A stretch of 64,000 bases of DNA from Vibrio mytili (lineage in GTDB: Bacteria > Pseudomonadota > Gammaproteobacteria > Enterobacterales > Vibrionaceae): assembly GCF_000830505.1 (NCBI RefSeq), contig NZ_JXOK01000004.1, positions 186,001 to 250,000 on the forward strand, written 5' to 3'. The translations under genes were made by a program, and so were the position numbers. The notes below the pieces were generated by a model, which saw only the letters and a list, made by a program, of their open reading frames with translations, was not told where the DNA came from and ran no database searches. This document shows positions 47,181 to 56,121 of this stretch, one piece after another; within the stretch, counting starts at the first letter, position 1; each line of letters begins with the position of its first letter.

Positions 47181-48170
47181 TTATTGCTCCCCTAACCCTT
47201 TTTTACCGAAGAAGAAGAATTGAACCAAAGTACAAGCAGCAATCAGGGCGAACAATAACCAAGAGATAGCTGAAGCCGTTCCCATTTCAAGCCATTCCCA
47301 ACCTACTTTGTACAAGTACATAGAGATAGTCAGACCAGCTTGACCGGTACCACCTCCGCCACGGGTCAATACAAACGGTTCTTCGAACAACTGCAAGTTA
47401 CCAATAATGGTCATCGTCACCGCGAAAAACACAAATGGACGAATCATAGGTAGTGAAATATTCCAGAAGCGGCGGAACGCGTTGGCACCATCCATACGAG
47501 CAGCTTCAAGAATGTCTTTCGGTATTGTCATCAAACCTGTGGTATACAAAACAATGTTAAAACCTGTGTACTTCCAAAATACCATGATGGCGATAGATGG
47601 TTTGATCAGCGTCGCATCATCTAACCAGCGAATCGGTTGGTAATCATTCACCCAAGCGAATGCCCAGCCAAACAGAGAACTGTCTGCTAGCGTCATCAAC
47701 GTTTGGTTAATGATGCCTGAGCTTGGTGAATACATATTGAAAAAGATCAGTGACGCAGCGACCGTTGATGTAATGTACGGTAGAAAGTAAGCTGACGTTA
47801 ACCAATGACGAATTCGATCACCCATTGATACAAGAATGTAAGCGACTGGAATGGCGATGAGATGTTGCGCCACACCCGATGTAATCGCTAACCAAAACGT
47901 ATTATGTAGAGAACGCCATAACCACGGGTCAGTCAGAGCAATATGGTAATTTTCAAGTCCCACATACTCCATCGCACCAATCCCTTCGACAGGGTTCCAT
48001 TCATGAAACGACAAGAAAACTGAAAAAAGTAACGGAAATATTCCAAATACAGAAAAAATAACTAAAAACGGCAACAGAAACGAGTACGGCGTAAGCGCTT
48101 TCAAATTTAGGCGAGAAAAAATACTTTCTCTTTTTGATGTTTCTACTGCGTTACTTATAGGAGAATTCAT
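47181..48170 (-). CDS. Sugar ABC importer permease (MalF-like)
   Basis: 329 residues, six membrane segments; EAA loop DILEAARMDGANAFRRFWNISLPMIRP; a LTRGGGGTGQAG motif before the last helices. It partners the MalG-like protein. Confidence 0.92.
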   Translation of the reverse strand: MNSPISNAVETSKRESIFSRLNLKALTPYSFLLPFLVIFSVFGIFPLLFSVFLSFHEWNPVEGIGAMEYVGLENYHIALTDPWLWRSLHNTFWLAITSGVAQHLIAIPVAYILVSMGDRIRHWLTSAYFLPYITSTVAASLIFFNMYSPSSGIINQTLMTLADSSLFGWAFAWVNDYQPIRWLDDATLIKPSIAIMVFWKYTGFNIVLYTTGLMTIPKDILEAARMDGANAFRRFWNISLPMIRPFVFFAVTMTIIGNLQLFEEPFVLTRGGGGTGQAGLTISMYLYKVGWEWLEMGTASAISWLLFALIAACTLVQFFFFGKKGLGEQ

Positions 48171-48190
48171 TGTAACAACCTCTTACCTAG

Positions 48191-48208
48191 GAGGCGCAAA
48201 TTGCGCCC
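48191..48208 (-). promoter_or_regulatory. Intercistronic hairpin between binding protein and permease genes
   Basis: GAGGCGC/GCGCCCC-type near-palindrome (GGCGCAA-A-TTGCGCC) lies between the binding-protein stop and the permease start. Such structures, as after malE in E. coli, stabilise the upstream message so the binding protein is made in excess. Confidence 0.55.
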
Positions 48209-48231
48209 CCCAAATTTAAAACAACTTTGGC

Positions 48232-49482
48232 TTACAGATTGCGTGTACGACGCTTGATTAAGCGCTCTGCTTCTTCAAGTGCGGTCTTGATATCTTTGCC
48301 TTCATCCAGCACTTCCATCAATGCATTCTCTAGAACGATAGAACGCGCAACATGATCACCTTTTGCCGGTGCGACTGGCTTGATATTTTTCGCAACTTCA
48401 GCAAACAACAAACGCGCCTTCTGCCCACCTAAGAAAGGCATTTCTTCTTCGAATAGAGGATCATCGTAAGTCGTTACGTTAGCTGGGAATGCGGCAATTG
48501 TTTCAAAGTGTTTTAGCTGAACATCACGTCGAGTTGTCATGTACTCAATCAGTTTCCAAGCTTCATCTTGCTTAGTCGATTGAGTTGGGATAGATAGGAA
48601 CGAGCCACCCCAGCTACCATAAATACCATCAGGTAGGTGTGATACACCCCATTTGCCGGCTGTGTCTGGAGCAATCCAGTTGTTCAAGTGACCAAGTAGC
48701 CAAGCGCCTGATAACTGAGTTGCAAACGTACCGTTACGGAAACCTTCGTACCATTCGTTTGACCAAGCTAGAATCTTGCCATCTAAACCTTTATCACGAA
48801 TTTCCTTAGCAACTTCAAATGCGTGCACAAAGCGCTCAGAAGTAACAACTGGATTACCGTCTTTATCAAAATATAGACCTTCACCTTCAGGGACTGTGGT
48901 AAAAATAATTGCCTGAGCGACGTCTGCTGCTGAAGCAATCAACTGAACATTTTGCGCTTTTAGTTTTTCACCCGCTGCGATGTATGAGTCCCAATCTTTG
49001 ATCGCTTCTTTAACATCAATACCAGCATTTTTGAAGATGTCAGTGCGGTAATACATCACACCAGGACCTAGGTCGACAGGCATACCATACACATCGCCAT
49101 CCGCACCTTTTCCTTGAGCCCAAGCGTAAGGTGCAAAACTGTCAGCAAATTTATCCGCGCCATATTTTTCAGACAAATTAACTAAGCCACCAGAGGCAAC
49201 GAAGGGACCAATTTTCTCCACATCAACGACAATCACATCACCCGCACCTGAACCCGTTGCAAGGTTAGTGGTTAGCTTGGTGTGGTGATCGCCATGGTTG
49301 TTCATCAGGTAATCAACTTTGATGCCCGTTTCTTTCTCAAATTCTGGCAGCAATACCTTCAAACTGCTGTCAAAGTCAGGGAAACCATCAAAACGGATCT
49401 CTTTATCTGCTGCAGATACTGATGCTGTTGTAGCAAGTCCCAATGCAATTGCACTTGAAAGTGCTAAGGTCTTAAATTTCAT
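48232..49482 (-). CDS. Sugar ABC importer substrate-binding protein
   Basis: 416 residues with a Sec signal peptide ending SVSAA-D (about 24) and the extracellular solute-binding protein family 1 fold: EIRFDGFPDFDSSLKVLLPEFEKETG, GDVIVVDVEKIGPFVASGGLV, YGMPVDLGPGVMYYRTDIFK, GTFATQLSGAWLLG. It is periplasmic and delivers an oligosaccharide to the two permeases. Operon content (GH1, GH94) points to beta-linked gluco-oligosaccharides. TAAGGATAAAG precedes the ATG. Confidence 0.92.
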   Translation of the reverse strand: MKFKTLALSSAIALGLATTASVSAADKEIRFDGFPDFDSSLKVLLPEFEKETGIKVDYLMNNHGDHHTKLTTNLATGSGAGDVIVVDVEKIGPFVASGGLVNLSEKYGADKFADSFAPYAWAQGKGADGDVYGMPVDLGPGVMYYRTDIFKNAGIDVKEAIKDWDSYIAAGEKLKAQNVQLIASAADVAQAIIFTTVPEGEGLYFDKDGNPVVTSERFVHAFEVAKEIRDKGLDGKILAWSNEWYEGFRNGTFATQLSGAWLLGHLNNWIAPDTAGKWGVSHLPDGIYGSWGGSFLSIPTQSTKQDEAWKLIEYMTTRRDVQLKHFETIAAFPANVTTYDDPLFEEEMPFLGGQKARLLFAEVAKNIKPVAPAKGDHVARSIVLENALMEVLDEGKDIKTALEEAERLIKRRTRNL

Positions 49483-49500
49483 GCTTTATCCTTAGTGTAG

Positions 49501-50508
49501 TTATAGGGTACTCGTTTTATCCTTGACAGAATTTCGTACAACTAACGCAGGGCTTAGTTTGAAATTCACATCTGGTTTGGTCTTTTTAAGTTTTTGCAAA
49601 ATGAGCTGTACCGCCTCAATGCTCATCTGCTCAATAGGAAAATTAATGGTGGTTAAAGAGGGGGTGAGATAACGAGCAAAGATGATGTCGTCAAAACCGA
49701 CAAGTGAAACATCATCAGGAATCGAGTAACCCACTTCCCGCAACACCTCAAATGCTCCAAATGCCATATGATCATTTGACGCAAAAATGGCAGTGAATTG
49801 GCAATCCCTCTTCAGCAATTTTTGTGTCGCACTCACACCCGTTTCTTCAGTAAAACCCGCTTCAGAAACCAATACTTCGTTATACTCTAACCCCGCCTCT
49901 TCCAAGGCTTTTCGATAGCCTTGTAAGCGTCCTCTAGCATCAGACTTATCTAAAGGACCTGTAATGCAAGCAATTTCTGTATGCCCCATTTTTAAGAGAT
50001 ATTGAGTCGCGAGTTTCCCCCCAAACTCGTTATCAATATCAATACAGCTCCGACTCATCTCTGGGATAAAACGGTTCAATAAAACGACGGGGACACCCTG
50101 ACTTTCCAAATTAATCAAGTAATCATCACTCAGACTCTGTACATGAAGAATCAAGGCATCAACCTTACGTCCCAATAAAAATTCAACCGCTTCACGTTGC
50201 TCCTTCTCATTATTTGAACCTGCAGTCACAACAGCATGGTAGCCGAAGCGACGCAGGTGCTCTTCTAGGCTATGGAGAATGCCCGAATAAAAAGGGCCAC
50301 CGAGTTCTGGAACAACAATTCCAACGCTGCCAGTTCGACTCGACGCTAAAGCTTGGGCGATAGAATTAGGGCGATAGCCCAGCTCTTTTATCGCTTTTTC
50401 AACTTTTAACTTCTTGTCGTGACTCACCCGACTCGTACCATTAATAACTCTGGATACTGTCGCCTGAGATACCCCCGCATGCTCAGATACGTCTTTAATC
50501 GTTGCCAC
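49501..50508 (-). CDS. LacI-family regulator of the importer operon
   Basis: 335 residues from a GTG at 50508, preceded by AGAGG; the longer frame to 50526 starts with an unsupported TTG. The helix-turn-helix is ATIKDVSEHAGVSQATVSRVING; the sensor domain includes TGSVGIVVPELGGPFYSGIL and LVGFDDIIFARYLTPSLTT. It is distinct from the two paralogues at 30134 and 36076. As first gene of the operon with a LacI-like site 25 bases upstream, it is probably autoregulated and controls its own importer genes. Confidence 0.9.
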   Translation of the reverse strand: MATIKDVSEHAGVSQATVSRVINGTSRVSHDKKLKVEKAIKELGYRPNSIAQALASSRTGSVGIVVPELGGPFYSGILHSLEEHLRRFGYHAVVTAGSNNEKEQREAVEFLLGRKVDALILHVQSLSDDYLINLESQGVPVVLLNRFIPEMSRSCIDIDNEFGGKLATQYLLKMGHTEIACITGPLDKSDARGRLQGYRKALEEAGLEYNEVLVSEAGFTEETGVSATQKLLKRDCQFTAIFASNDHMAFGAFEVLREVGYSIPDDVSLVGFDDIIFARYLTPSLTTINFPIEQMSIEAVQLILQKLKKTKPDVNFKLSPALVVRNSVKDKTSTL

Positions 50509-50532
50509 CGTTACCTCTACTCCCAAGACACT

Positions 50533-50546
50533 TGAAAACGCTTACA
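50533..50546 (-). promoter_or_regulatory. LacI-type operator before the importer operon
   Basis: TGAAAACGCTTACA fits TGnAAnCG-nTTnCA with a central CG, 10 of 14 positions symmetric. It lies 25-38 bases upstream of the lacI-type GTG start. Confidence 0.6.
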
Positions 50547-50578
50547 AACTAATTATTGAGTAATCATGGAATAGTTTT

Positions 50579-50594
50579 AGTGAGTATTGTCACA
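50579..50594 (-). promoter_or_regulatory. CRP-cAMP site before the importer operon
   Basis: AGTGA-N6-TCACA (plus strand), 9 of 10 consensus positions. On the coding strand it lies upstream of the LacI-type operator, the usual activator-then-repressor order for catabolic operons. Confidence 0.65.
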
Positions 50595-50658
50595 CTAAAT
50601 TTTTACGTTAAACTCAGTATTAAGAAACATTGAGAGTTATTACAGTTTTCCCCACTCC

Positions 50659-50675
50659 CATGAAACTGTTTCATG
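50659..50675. repeat. 17-bp perfect inverted repeat
   Basis: CATGAAAC-T-GTTTCATG lies between the chemoreceptor stop and the importer promoter. The one-base centre is too tight for a hairpin loop, so a protein-binding site is more likely. Confidence 0.5.
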
Positions 50676-50691
50676 AATTAATATTCACTCT

Positions 50692-52779
50692 TCAAACCGC
50701 TTCGGTGATGACATCATTGTCACTCTTTTGCTTTTTATCCGTCTCTTCCTGCTGGCCACTCTCTTCCTGCTGTAAAATGAAACTTTCCGTCAGCTCAAAT
50801 TGAATTTCCGCTAAACGCTCAAGCTTTTCACCATGCTCAGCAACTTGTGTTGAGCGCTGTGAGTTTTGCTCTGACAGCGTGTGAATTTGAGTGATATTTT
50901 CAACTACGTCACGAGCAACAGCTTGATGTGCACTCGTTGCTGACGATATTTGCTGACTGCGATGAGATACTTGGTTGAGAAGAACATGTAATTTAACGAA
51001 GCGCCCATCGACACGCTTGGCTTGTTGCATGCTTTGGTTCATACCTGAAAGGCAATCGGAAATCTGTGATGCTGCGAGATCCGTTTGTCGCTGCAAACGT
51101 TCAATTTTATTTTTAATTTCCTGAGCACTATTCGTGGTTTGGGCAGCGAGGACTCGAACTTCATCAGCGACGACAGAAAAACCGCGTCCATGGTCTCCCG
51201 CCCTTGCAGCTTCTATTGCTGCATTTAGTGCGAGCAAGTTCGTTTGCTCTGAAATGCCCGCGATGGTATCTAATATAGACGCAATACTTTTACTCTCTTT
51301 TTCCAACGCCAGATTTGTCTCTGTTACTTGATGAAGCTCTTCAGAAAGACGCTCTAACATGCCAACATTTTCAGTCATATCATTCTGAGCTTCATCAGAA
51401 TGTTCAACGGCTTGCGTCACTAAGCTGAGTGTATCTTCGGTAGACTTGGCAATTTCGCTAACCGAGCACTCAATTTCCTCCATTGCAGACGCTACAGACA
51501 CCGTTTGTGAGGTTTGCTCGAAGATGGCGCTATTTAGTTCCTTACTGATATTTTGATTGGTCAATGATGCACTATTGAGTTCCGCACTTGATTGACGAAT
51601 TCGTTCAATAATGAGTGAAAGATGGCGCACAACCAAATTGACCTTTTCTGCCACTTGCCCAAACTCATTACTTGCTGAGTACTCTACCTCTGAAGTTAAA
51701 TCTTTCGCGGCAATTTTATTCAAGGCATTAAGCAGTAACTTAGTCGCCCTACGAACCATATTCGTAAAACTCAGAACCAAACACACAGTGACCAAAATCG
51801 AGCCCAAAGAGATACTAATAAGCAGCGTGCGGGTTTCGTTAGATGCTTGTGTTGCTTGCTCAAAAAGTTGGTTAGCAATGTGATTTGCACTATGTGATAG
51901 GCTGTCAATGTTTGCTAACTGTGTATCGATATTTTCCTCTAAATCTAACCGAAGAGCACTACGGGCTTGTGTTTGCTCTACCACGGCAACATGCATTTTT
52001 ATTGCACCTGTTGAATCGAATGCCAACTGTTTAAGTGCAGACATCGGCTTTTCAATTGAAGAATAGAGTGAAGAATACTTCTTGATTAGTAACTGCTCAC
52101 TCTCTTCTAAGTAACGTTGGCGATTTTCTAGCCGACGCTCAACCGCACGAACCTCCGTCATATCTTGTAACTTGAACACCTCGCTAGCCTCATTTTGCAA
52201 AAGGCTAATTTGGCTGGATAAGCCGTCTAACGCTTTTAAAGCATCATCGGTTTCGGCTTGACTAAGTGCTCGCTGCAATGCATTACGAAGTTGAGCGTTT
52301 ACCGATTGAAATTTAGATTGTAAAAAATAGCTCTGGTCGAGCTGATCGAGATAACGAGCATGAACAGCAATAACGTCCCTCAACAGGCTCAAGGTCTTCT
52401 CACTTTGAGCAGCAATTGGCTCAACAAAATCTTTTAGTTCTGGCCGCTGATTGGTCTGAGAAACAAACCAATTAAGTTGGGCATTATAGATCTCTATACT
52501 CTTTTCAATTGACGCAACAAATGGGGGAAGCTCATCCAAATATTGAGTAGACAAATAAGGCGTAAGGTTACGGTTTATATTGAGAAAATCGATGGTTAGC
52601 TGAGCTGAGCGTAGCATCAACGGAGTTGCATCTTGAGTAATAGATTCCATCTTTGCGGTAACATCCTGATTACCACTGACAGAAAGCCATGCTGAACTCA
52701 GCATGATCACAATTAAACACACACAACCAAAGTAGAGACGAGAAATTAACGTTTGAAAGGGCATAATCCACCAACCCAT
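50692..52779 (-). CDS. Methyl-accepting chemotaxis protein
   Basis: 695 residues from the ATG at 52779 (AGGAG 7 bases upstream). One N-terminal membrane helix, a long helical periplasmic sensor (about 35-315), a second membrane helix (about 323-345), a HAMP domain and the signalling hairpin with [20 protein letters not shown] and [20 protein letters not shown]. The C-terminus is acidic with no NWETF pentapeptide. Its place between porin and importer suggests it senses the imported oligosaccharides, directly or via the binding protein. Confidence 0.9.
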   Translation of the reverse strand: MGWWIMPFQTLISRLYFGCVCLIVIMLSSAWLSVSGNQDVTAKMESITQDATPLMLRSAQLTIDFLNINRNLTPYLSTQYLDELPPFVASIEKSIEIYNAQLNWFVSQTNQRPELKDFVEPIAAQSEKTLSLLRDVIAVHARYLDQLDQSYFLQSKFQSVNAQLRNALQRALSQAETDDALKALDGLSSQISLLQNEASEVFKLQDMTEVRAVERRLENRQRYLEESEQLLIKKYSSLYSSIEKPMSALKQLAFDSTGAIKMHVAVVEQTQARSALRLDLEENIDTQLANIDSLSHSANHIANQLFEQATQASNETRTLLISISLGSILVTVCLVLSFTNMVRRATKLLLNALNKIAAKDLTSEVEYSASNEFGQVAEKVNLVVRHLSLIIERIRQSSAELNSASLTNQNISKELNSAIFEQTSQTVSVASAMEEIECSVSEIAKSTEDTLSLVTQAVEHSDEAQNDMTENVGMLERLSEELHQVTETNLALEKESKSIASILDTIAGISEQTNLLALNAAIEAARAGDHGRGFSVVADEVRVLAAQTTNSAQEIKNKIERLQRQTDLAASQISDCLSGMNQSMQQAKRVDGRFVKLHVLLNQVSHRSQQISSATSAHQAVARDVVENITQIHTLSEQNSQRSTQVAEHGEKLERLAEIQFELTESFILQQEESGQQEETDKKQKSDNDVITEAV

Positions 52780-52807
52780 AGACAACTCCTGCCTTAATCA
52801 AAAGGAC

Positions 52808-52834
52808 AAAAAAAGGGCACCTATGATAGTGCCC
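52808..52834 (-). terminator. Terminator of the porin gene
   Basis: GGGCAC (52815-52820) pairs with GTGCCC (52829-52834); on the minus strand it is followed by T7. It sits before the chemoreceptor start, so that gene needs its own promoter or read-through. Confidence 0.8.
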
Positions 52835-52921
52835 AAAAATGGAGTCAAGTTTGCTAGTATATCAGCCCCAATAAGCTGCCTTTGGGGCTAAGACATGAAT
52901 GGACAATTAAGATTGACTGGT

Positions 52922-54193
52922 TTACCACCAAGCTTCGAACATCGCGCCGAAAGCAAGAGTATCCACATTTGTCGTTGAACCATCCGTTGTTTCAACATCA
53001 CCTACTGTAGTGTAGAAGCGAAGCATTGGGCGGCTCCAAGGTAGACCACCTAGAGATAAGTTTTGAGAAAGTGTCGCTTTCCAACCGGTCACTTCTTTAT
53101 CGTTGTCCCAGTCTTCCATTGCATAACCCGCTTCAAACCAAGTTGAGTGAACGTCAGTCCATTGGTATTGCGGACGCACGATAGCAGAGTATTCATTTTT
53201 CTCATCAGTATCGTTACCAGCGATATTTTTGTACGAGACAATGTAATCAATGATAAATTGACTCGATACGCCATAGTTACCTTCTAAACTGGTATATAGC
53301 ACTTGCTTATCGCCTGCCAAATCAAACGCAGAATCGTCAGCACCATCAGCATACTTCACAAGGAGTTTGTTCGAACTGCCTAATCCTAGTACAGCACCTG
53401 CTTGCCATGAGTTTTCGTCTTTCTTATCATCGCCAGCTTCGTCAGAAGCAAAACCGTAGTTGAAGTAAAGATCAAGATTACCAATACCTGCATCAATACT
53501 GTGAAGTTTAGAAGTGATTGCGTAGACGCCTGTATCGTTGTTTAGACTGCCACCTTCCGCATCGACTTTACCGACAAAGCCCATGTCAAGTTTAGCACCG
53601 CCCAAGTTTAGGTTATTGAAACCCCCACCTTGACCATCGTGTGTGAATATAAAGTAATCGTTCAAACCTTGTTGTAAACGACCGTGGAAATCTCGACCAG
53701 CCCACATGTAAAGCTCTGGCTGGCTTTCAAATACGTTAGTGACACCAGCGTATGCTTTTTTCAAGCTCACACCACCATCAGAACCCCAGTCACGATGCGC
53801 CCACTCATCAATCATCACAACGAGGTTCCATTTAGCGCCACTGTCTGCTTGGAAAATTTTACCTAACTGGAATTCACCACCGTTAGCTTCGTTACCCAGA
53901 CGGCCTACTGAGCGACCTGTACTACCCACATTAACATAACGGCTATCACCATCTGAATAATGCGCGCCATAACGAGCATAACCAGAGAACACAAGGCCTT
54001 CTGGTACTTTTGTTTCTGGAGTTAATACCGCTTGTTGTTGGTCATCAACATAGTCAAGCTGTACCGTTTTAGCTTCTAACTCTTGGATGCGTTTTTCTAA
54101 ATCAGCAATAGTAGATTCAGCAGCAAATGCAGAGACAGAACTAAGAGAAGCGGCCACCGCTAAAGTTATTGGTAAGACTTTGAAGTTTTTCAT
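52922..54193 (-). CDS. LamB-type maltoporin family outer-membrane porin
   Basis: 423 residues. Signal peptide ends SAFA-AE (about 25). The mature N-terminus has a short coiled coil (TIADLEKRIQELEAKTVQL), as in sucrose porin ScrY, then the LamB barrel: FSGYARYGAHYSDG, the WAGRDFHGRLQQGLNDYFI signature and a terminal aromatic W. It should pass oligosaccharides across the outer membrane. Its position beside the glucan importer suggests beta-gluco-oligosaccharides. It is monocistronic, with its own terminator. Confidence 0.9.
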   Translation of the reverse strand: MKNFKVLPITLAVAASLSSVSAFAAESTIADLEKRIQELEAKTVQLDYVDDQQQAVLTPETKVPEGLVFSGYARYGAHYSDGDSRYVNVGSTGRSVGRLGNEANGGEFQLGKIFQADSGAKWNLVVMIDEWAHRDWGSDGGVSLKKAYAGVTNVFESQPELYMWAGRDFHGRLQQGLNDYFIFTHDGQGGGFNNLNLGGAKLDMGFVGKVDAEGGSLNNDTGVYAITSKLHSIDAGIGNLDLYFNYGFASDEAGDDKKDENSWQAGAVLGLGSSNKLLVKYADGADDSAFDLAGDKQVLYTSLEGNYGVSSQFIIDYIVSYKNIAGNDTDEKNEYSAIVRPQYQWTDVHSTWFEAGYAMEDWDNDKEVTGWKATLSQNLSLGGLPWSRPMLRFYTTVGDVETTDGSTTNVDTLAFGAMFEAWW

Positions 54194-54536
54194 CTTATTT
54201 CCCTGTTTTTTTATGTTTGTTTTTAATTCGATAAAATCTTAAGCAATGAAAGACTTGAAAACACATGTCGACTTCACATCCGAGAACAGAAGAAATCATC
54301 ATGAAACAAACCAACAAACAGAAGAAGAAAAAACAAAATAACAATCAACAACTTAAATACATAATAGCAACAATTAAAATAATGAAATCGCTTTCTTTTC
54401 ATGAGAAATGGAGAATTTTGTCACGAAATATAGCGGCAATATACGGCTAAAAAAGAACCCCTCTTTGAAACATTTCATAATCATGAAATATTCAAGAGGG
54501 GTTCTTAAATAACTCTTATTTAAAAGCTTTCTGTTA
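54194..54536. other. Porin promoter region with a possible small ORF
   Basis: 343 bases. A plus-strand frame (ATG at 54265 or 54301, stop at 54450) would encode a Lys/Gln/Asn-rich 49-61-residue peptide ending FHEKWRILSRNIAAIYG. The ribosome binding site is weak and the composition is AT-driven. A strong terminator follows it immediately, so a short RNA or peptide transcribed away from the porin is possible. I do not call it a gene. Confidence 0.35.
54453..54506. terminator. Large hairpin terminator between the porin region and the MATE gene
   Basis: AAGAACCCCTCTTTGAA (54453-54469) pairs with TTCAAGAGGGGTTCTT (54491-54506), one bulge, with A and T flanks. It serves the minus-strand MATE gene and possibly a plus-strand transcript. 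Confidence 0.8.
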
Positions 54537-55877
54537 TTAAAATTTGAATCTTATCCAAGTGGAAGATCGCCACCTAATGAGCATAATTATCCCTCGAACC
54601 CACTCGTCTAAAGCAATCGCCATCCATGCACCAAGAACACCATAGCCCCAGTGAATACCGAAAAGATAAGCACATAAAACGCCAATACCCCACATGCATA
54701 CAATTCCAATTTGGACAGGGAATCGAACATCGCCAGCGCCTTTCAAGCCGGATATAAAAACCAAGTTAAACACCCGCCCTGCTTCCAAAATGATCGAGCC
54801 CAATAATAGTGACCCTGTCAAATAGAAGATGTCCGGTTGATCGGTAAATACCGAAACTATCGCTTCTCTAAAAAAGTAAATCGTACTCGCAGCAGTAATA
54901 GAAACCGCAAAGCTCACCAAGAAATAGATTTGAACGCGTTTAAGAATGCTTTCTATCCATCCTTTTCCTATATAGTAACCAGCCTGGATCTGAGTTGCTT
55001 GCCCTATGGCTAAAGCGAACGCAAACGAAAAACGGGCGATGTTCTGGGCGTAAGTAAAGGCAGCAAGTGAAGCCGTGCCCATTTGCACCACAAAATAAAC
55101 AATCGCAATCTGAGCCATATTGTAAGAAAGGGATTCACCCGCATTCATGCCACCAATTTTAAGAATTCTGCTGTATACCGCTGGTGGAATTTGCCTTAGT
55201 GACCGCATAGGTAAGGAAATTGAACTTTTACTGAGTATCACTCCAAGAATCACCGTACCGAGTGCTTGGCTAATCACCGTGGCAATTGCAACGCCTTGCA
55301 CGCCATAGACAGGCAAGCCAAAAGGTTGATATAGCGCGATGTAGTTACCAATGAGATTAATCAAACCACTGATCAAATTGACCACCATTGGCGAACGAGA
55401 GTAACCATAGCTACGCAAGATCGTCGTCAATGCAATACCAATCGTGACGTTGAACGTCATCGCGCCACTTATAATGAGATACTCTTTAGCGTACAGCTCT
55501 ACTAACGCCTCAAGTCCATAAAAAGGTAGAAAATAGAATGCCCCCAGCACCGCAATCATACTCAACAACAGACCAACAGCGACAGAGAGCGCAATGCTAG
55601 CAACACCGACATCGGTCGAGTCTTGCGTTCGTTCAGAGCCATTGTATTGAGCTATTAGGATACCCGTTCCGCTACTCACGAACGTGGAAACAATAATCAG
55701 GAAAAACGACAACTGGGTAATGACACCAACCGCCGATACTGCTTTATCTGAATAACTTGAAAGCATGAATACATCACTGGTGCCTATTGCTGTTCTTAGC
55801 AGAATTTCCACTAAGATCGGCCACGTTAGAGCAACAATAGACATACGCTGATGAAGATTTTCGTTTTTGGACATCAT
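54537..55877 (-). CDS. MATE family efflux transporter
   Basis: 446 residues, about 12 membrane segments in two homologous bundles, with MATE hallmarks: LTWPILVEILLRTAIGTSDVFMLS at the start, GTGILIAQYNGS, and in the second half AFTYAQNIARFSFAFALAIGQATQIQAGYYIGKG. It expels drugs or metabolites using a Na+ or H+ gradient. AAGG precedes the ATG. Divergent from the AraC-family gene, which may regulate it. Confidence 0.9.
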   Translation of the reverse strand: MMSKNENLHQRMSIVALTWPILVEILLRTAIGTSDVFMLSSYSDKAVSAVGVITQLSFFLIIVSTFVSSGTGILIAQYNGSERTQDSTDVGVASIALSVAVGLLLSMIAVLGAFYFLPFYGLEALVELYAKEYLIISGAMTFNVTIGIALTTILRSYGYSRSPMVVNLISGLINLIGNYIALYQPFGLPVYGVQGVAIATVISQALGTVILGVILSKSSISLPMRSLRQIPPAVYSRILKIGGMNAGESLSYNMAQIAIVYFVVQMGTASLAAFTYAQNIARFSFAFALAIGQATQIQAGYYIGKGWIESILKRVQIYFLVSFAVSITAASTIYFFREAIVSVFTDQPDIFYLTGSLLLGSIILEAGRVFNLVFISGLKGAGDVRFPVQIGIVCMWGIGVLCAYLFGIHWGYGVLGAWMAIALDEWVRGIIMLIRWRSSTWIRFKF

Positions 55878-56121
55878 TTTGACCTTGAAAAGAAATATGG
55901 AAACCGTCCCTGCATGAAACCGCGAGACATAGTCACTGGGCTAGATAAAAGCTTGGTAAACTCTAAACATACTCAAGTCACCTCAGGATGCTTGTTCAGC
56001 GAAAATTGATTCGCTCTTAGTAAGGCATTGATTTGAGTTTGATATCTTGGGGGTAATAAGAATATGATAGGGACTCACTACTTTCTACCAAAAACGCGAC
56101 TGGAAAAAGGAAAATAGCGAC

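Noticed and set aside
54265..54450. 61-codon Lys/Gln/Asn-rich frame upstream of the porin
   Set aside because: AT-driven low-complexity composition and a weak ribosome binding site; kept only as a finding about a possible transcript.
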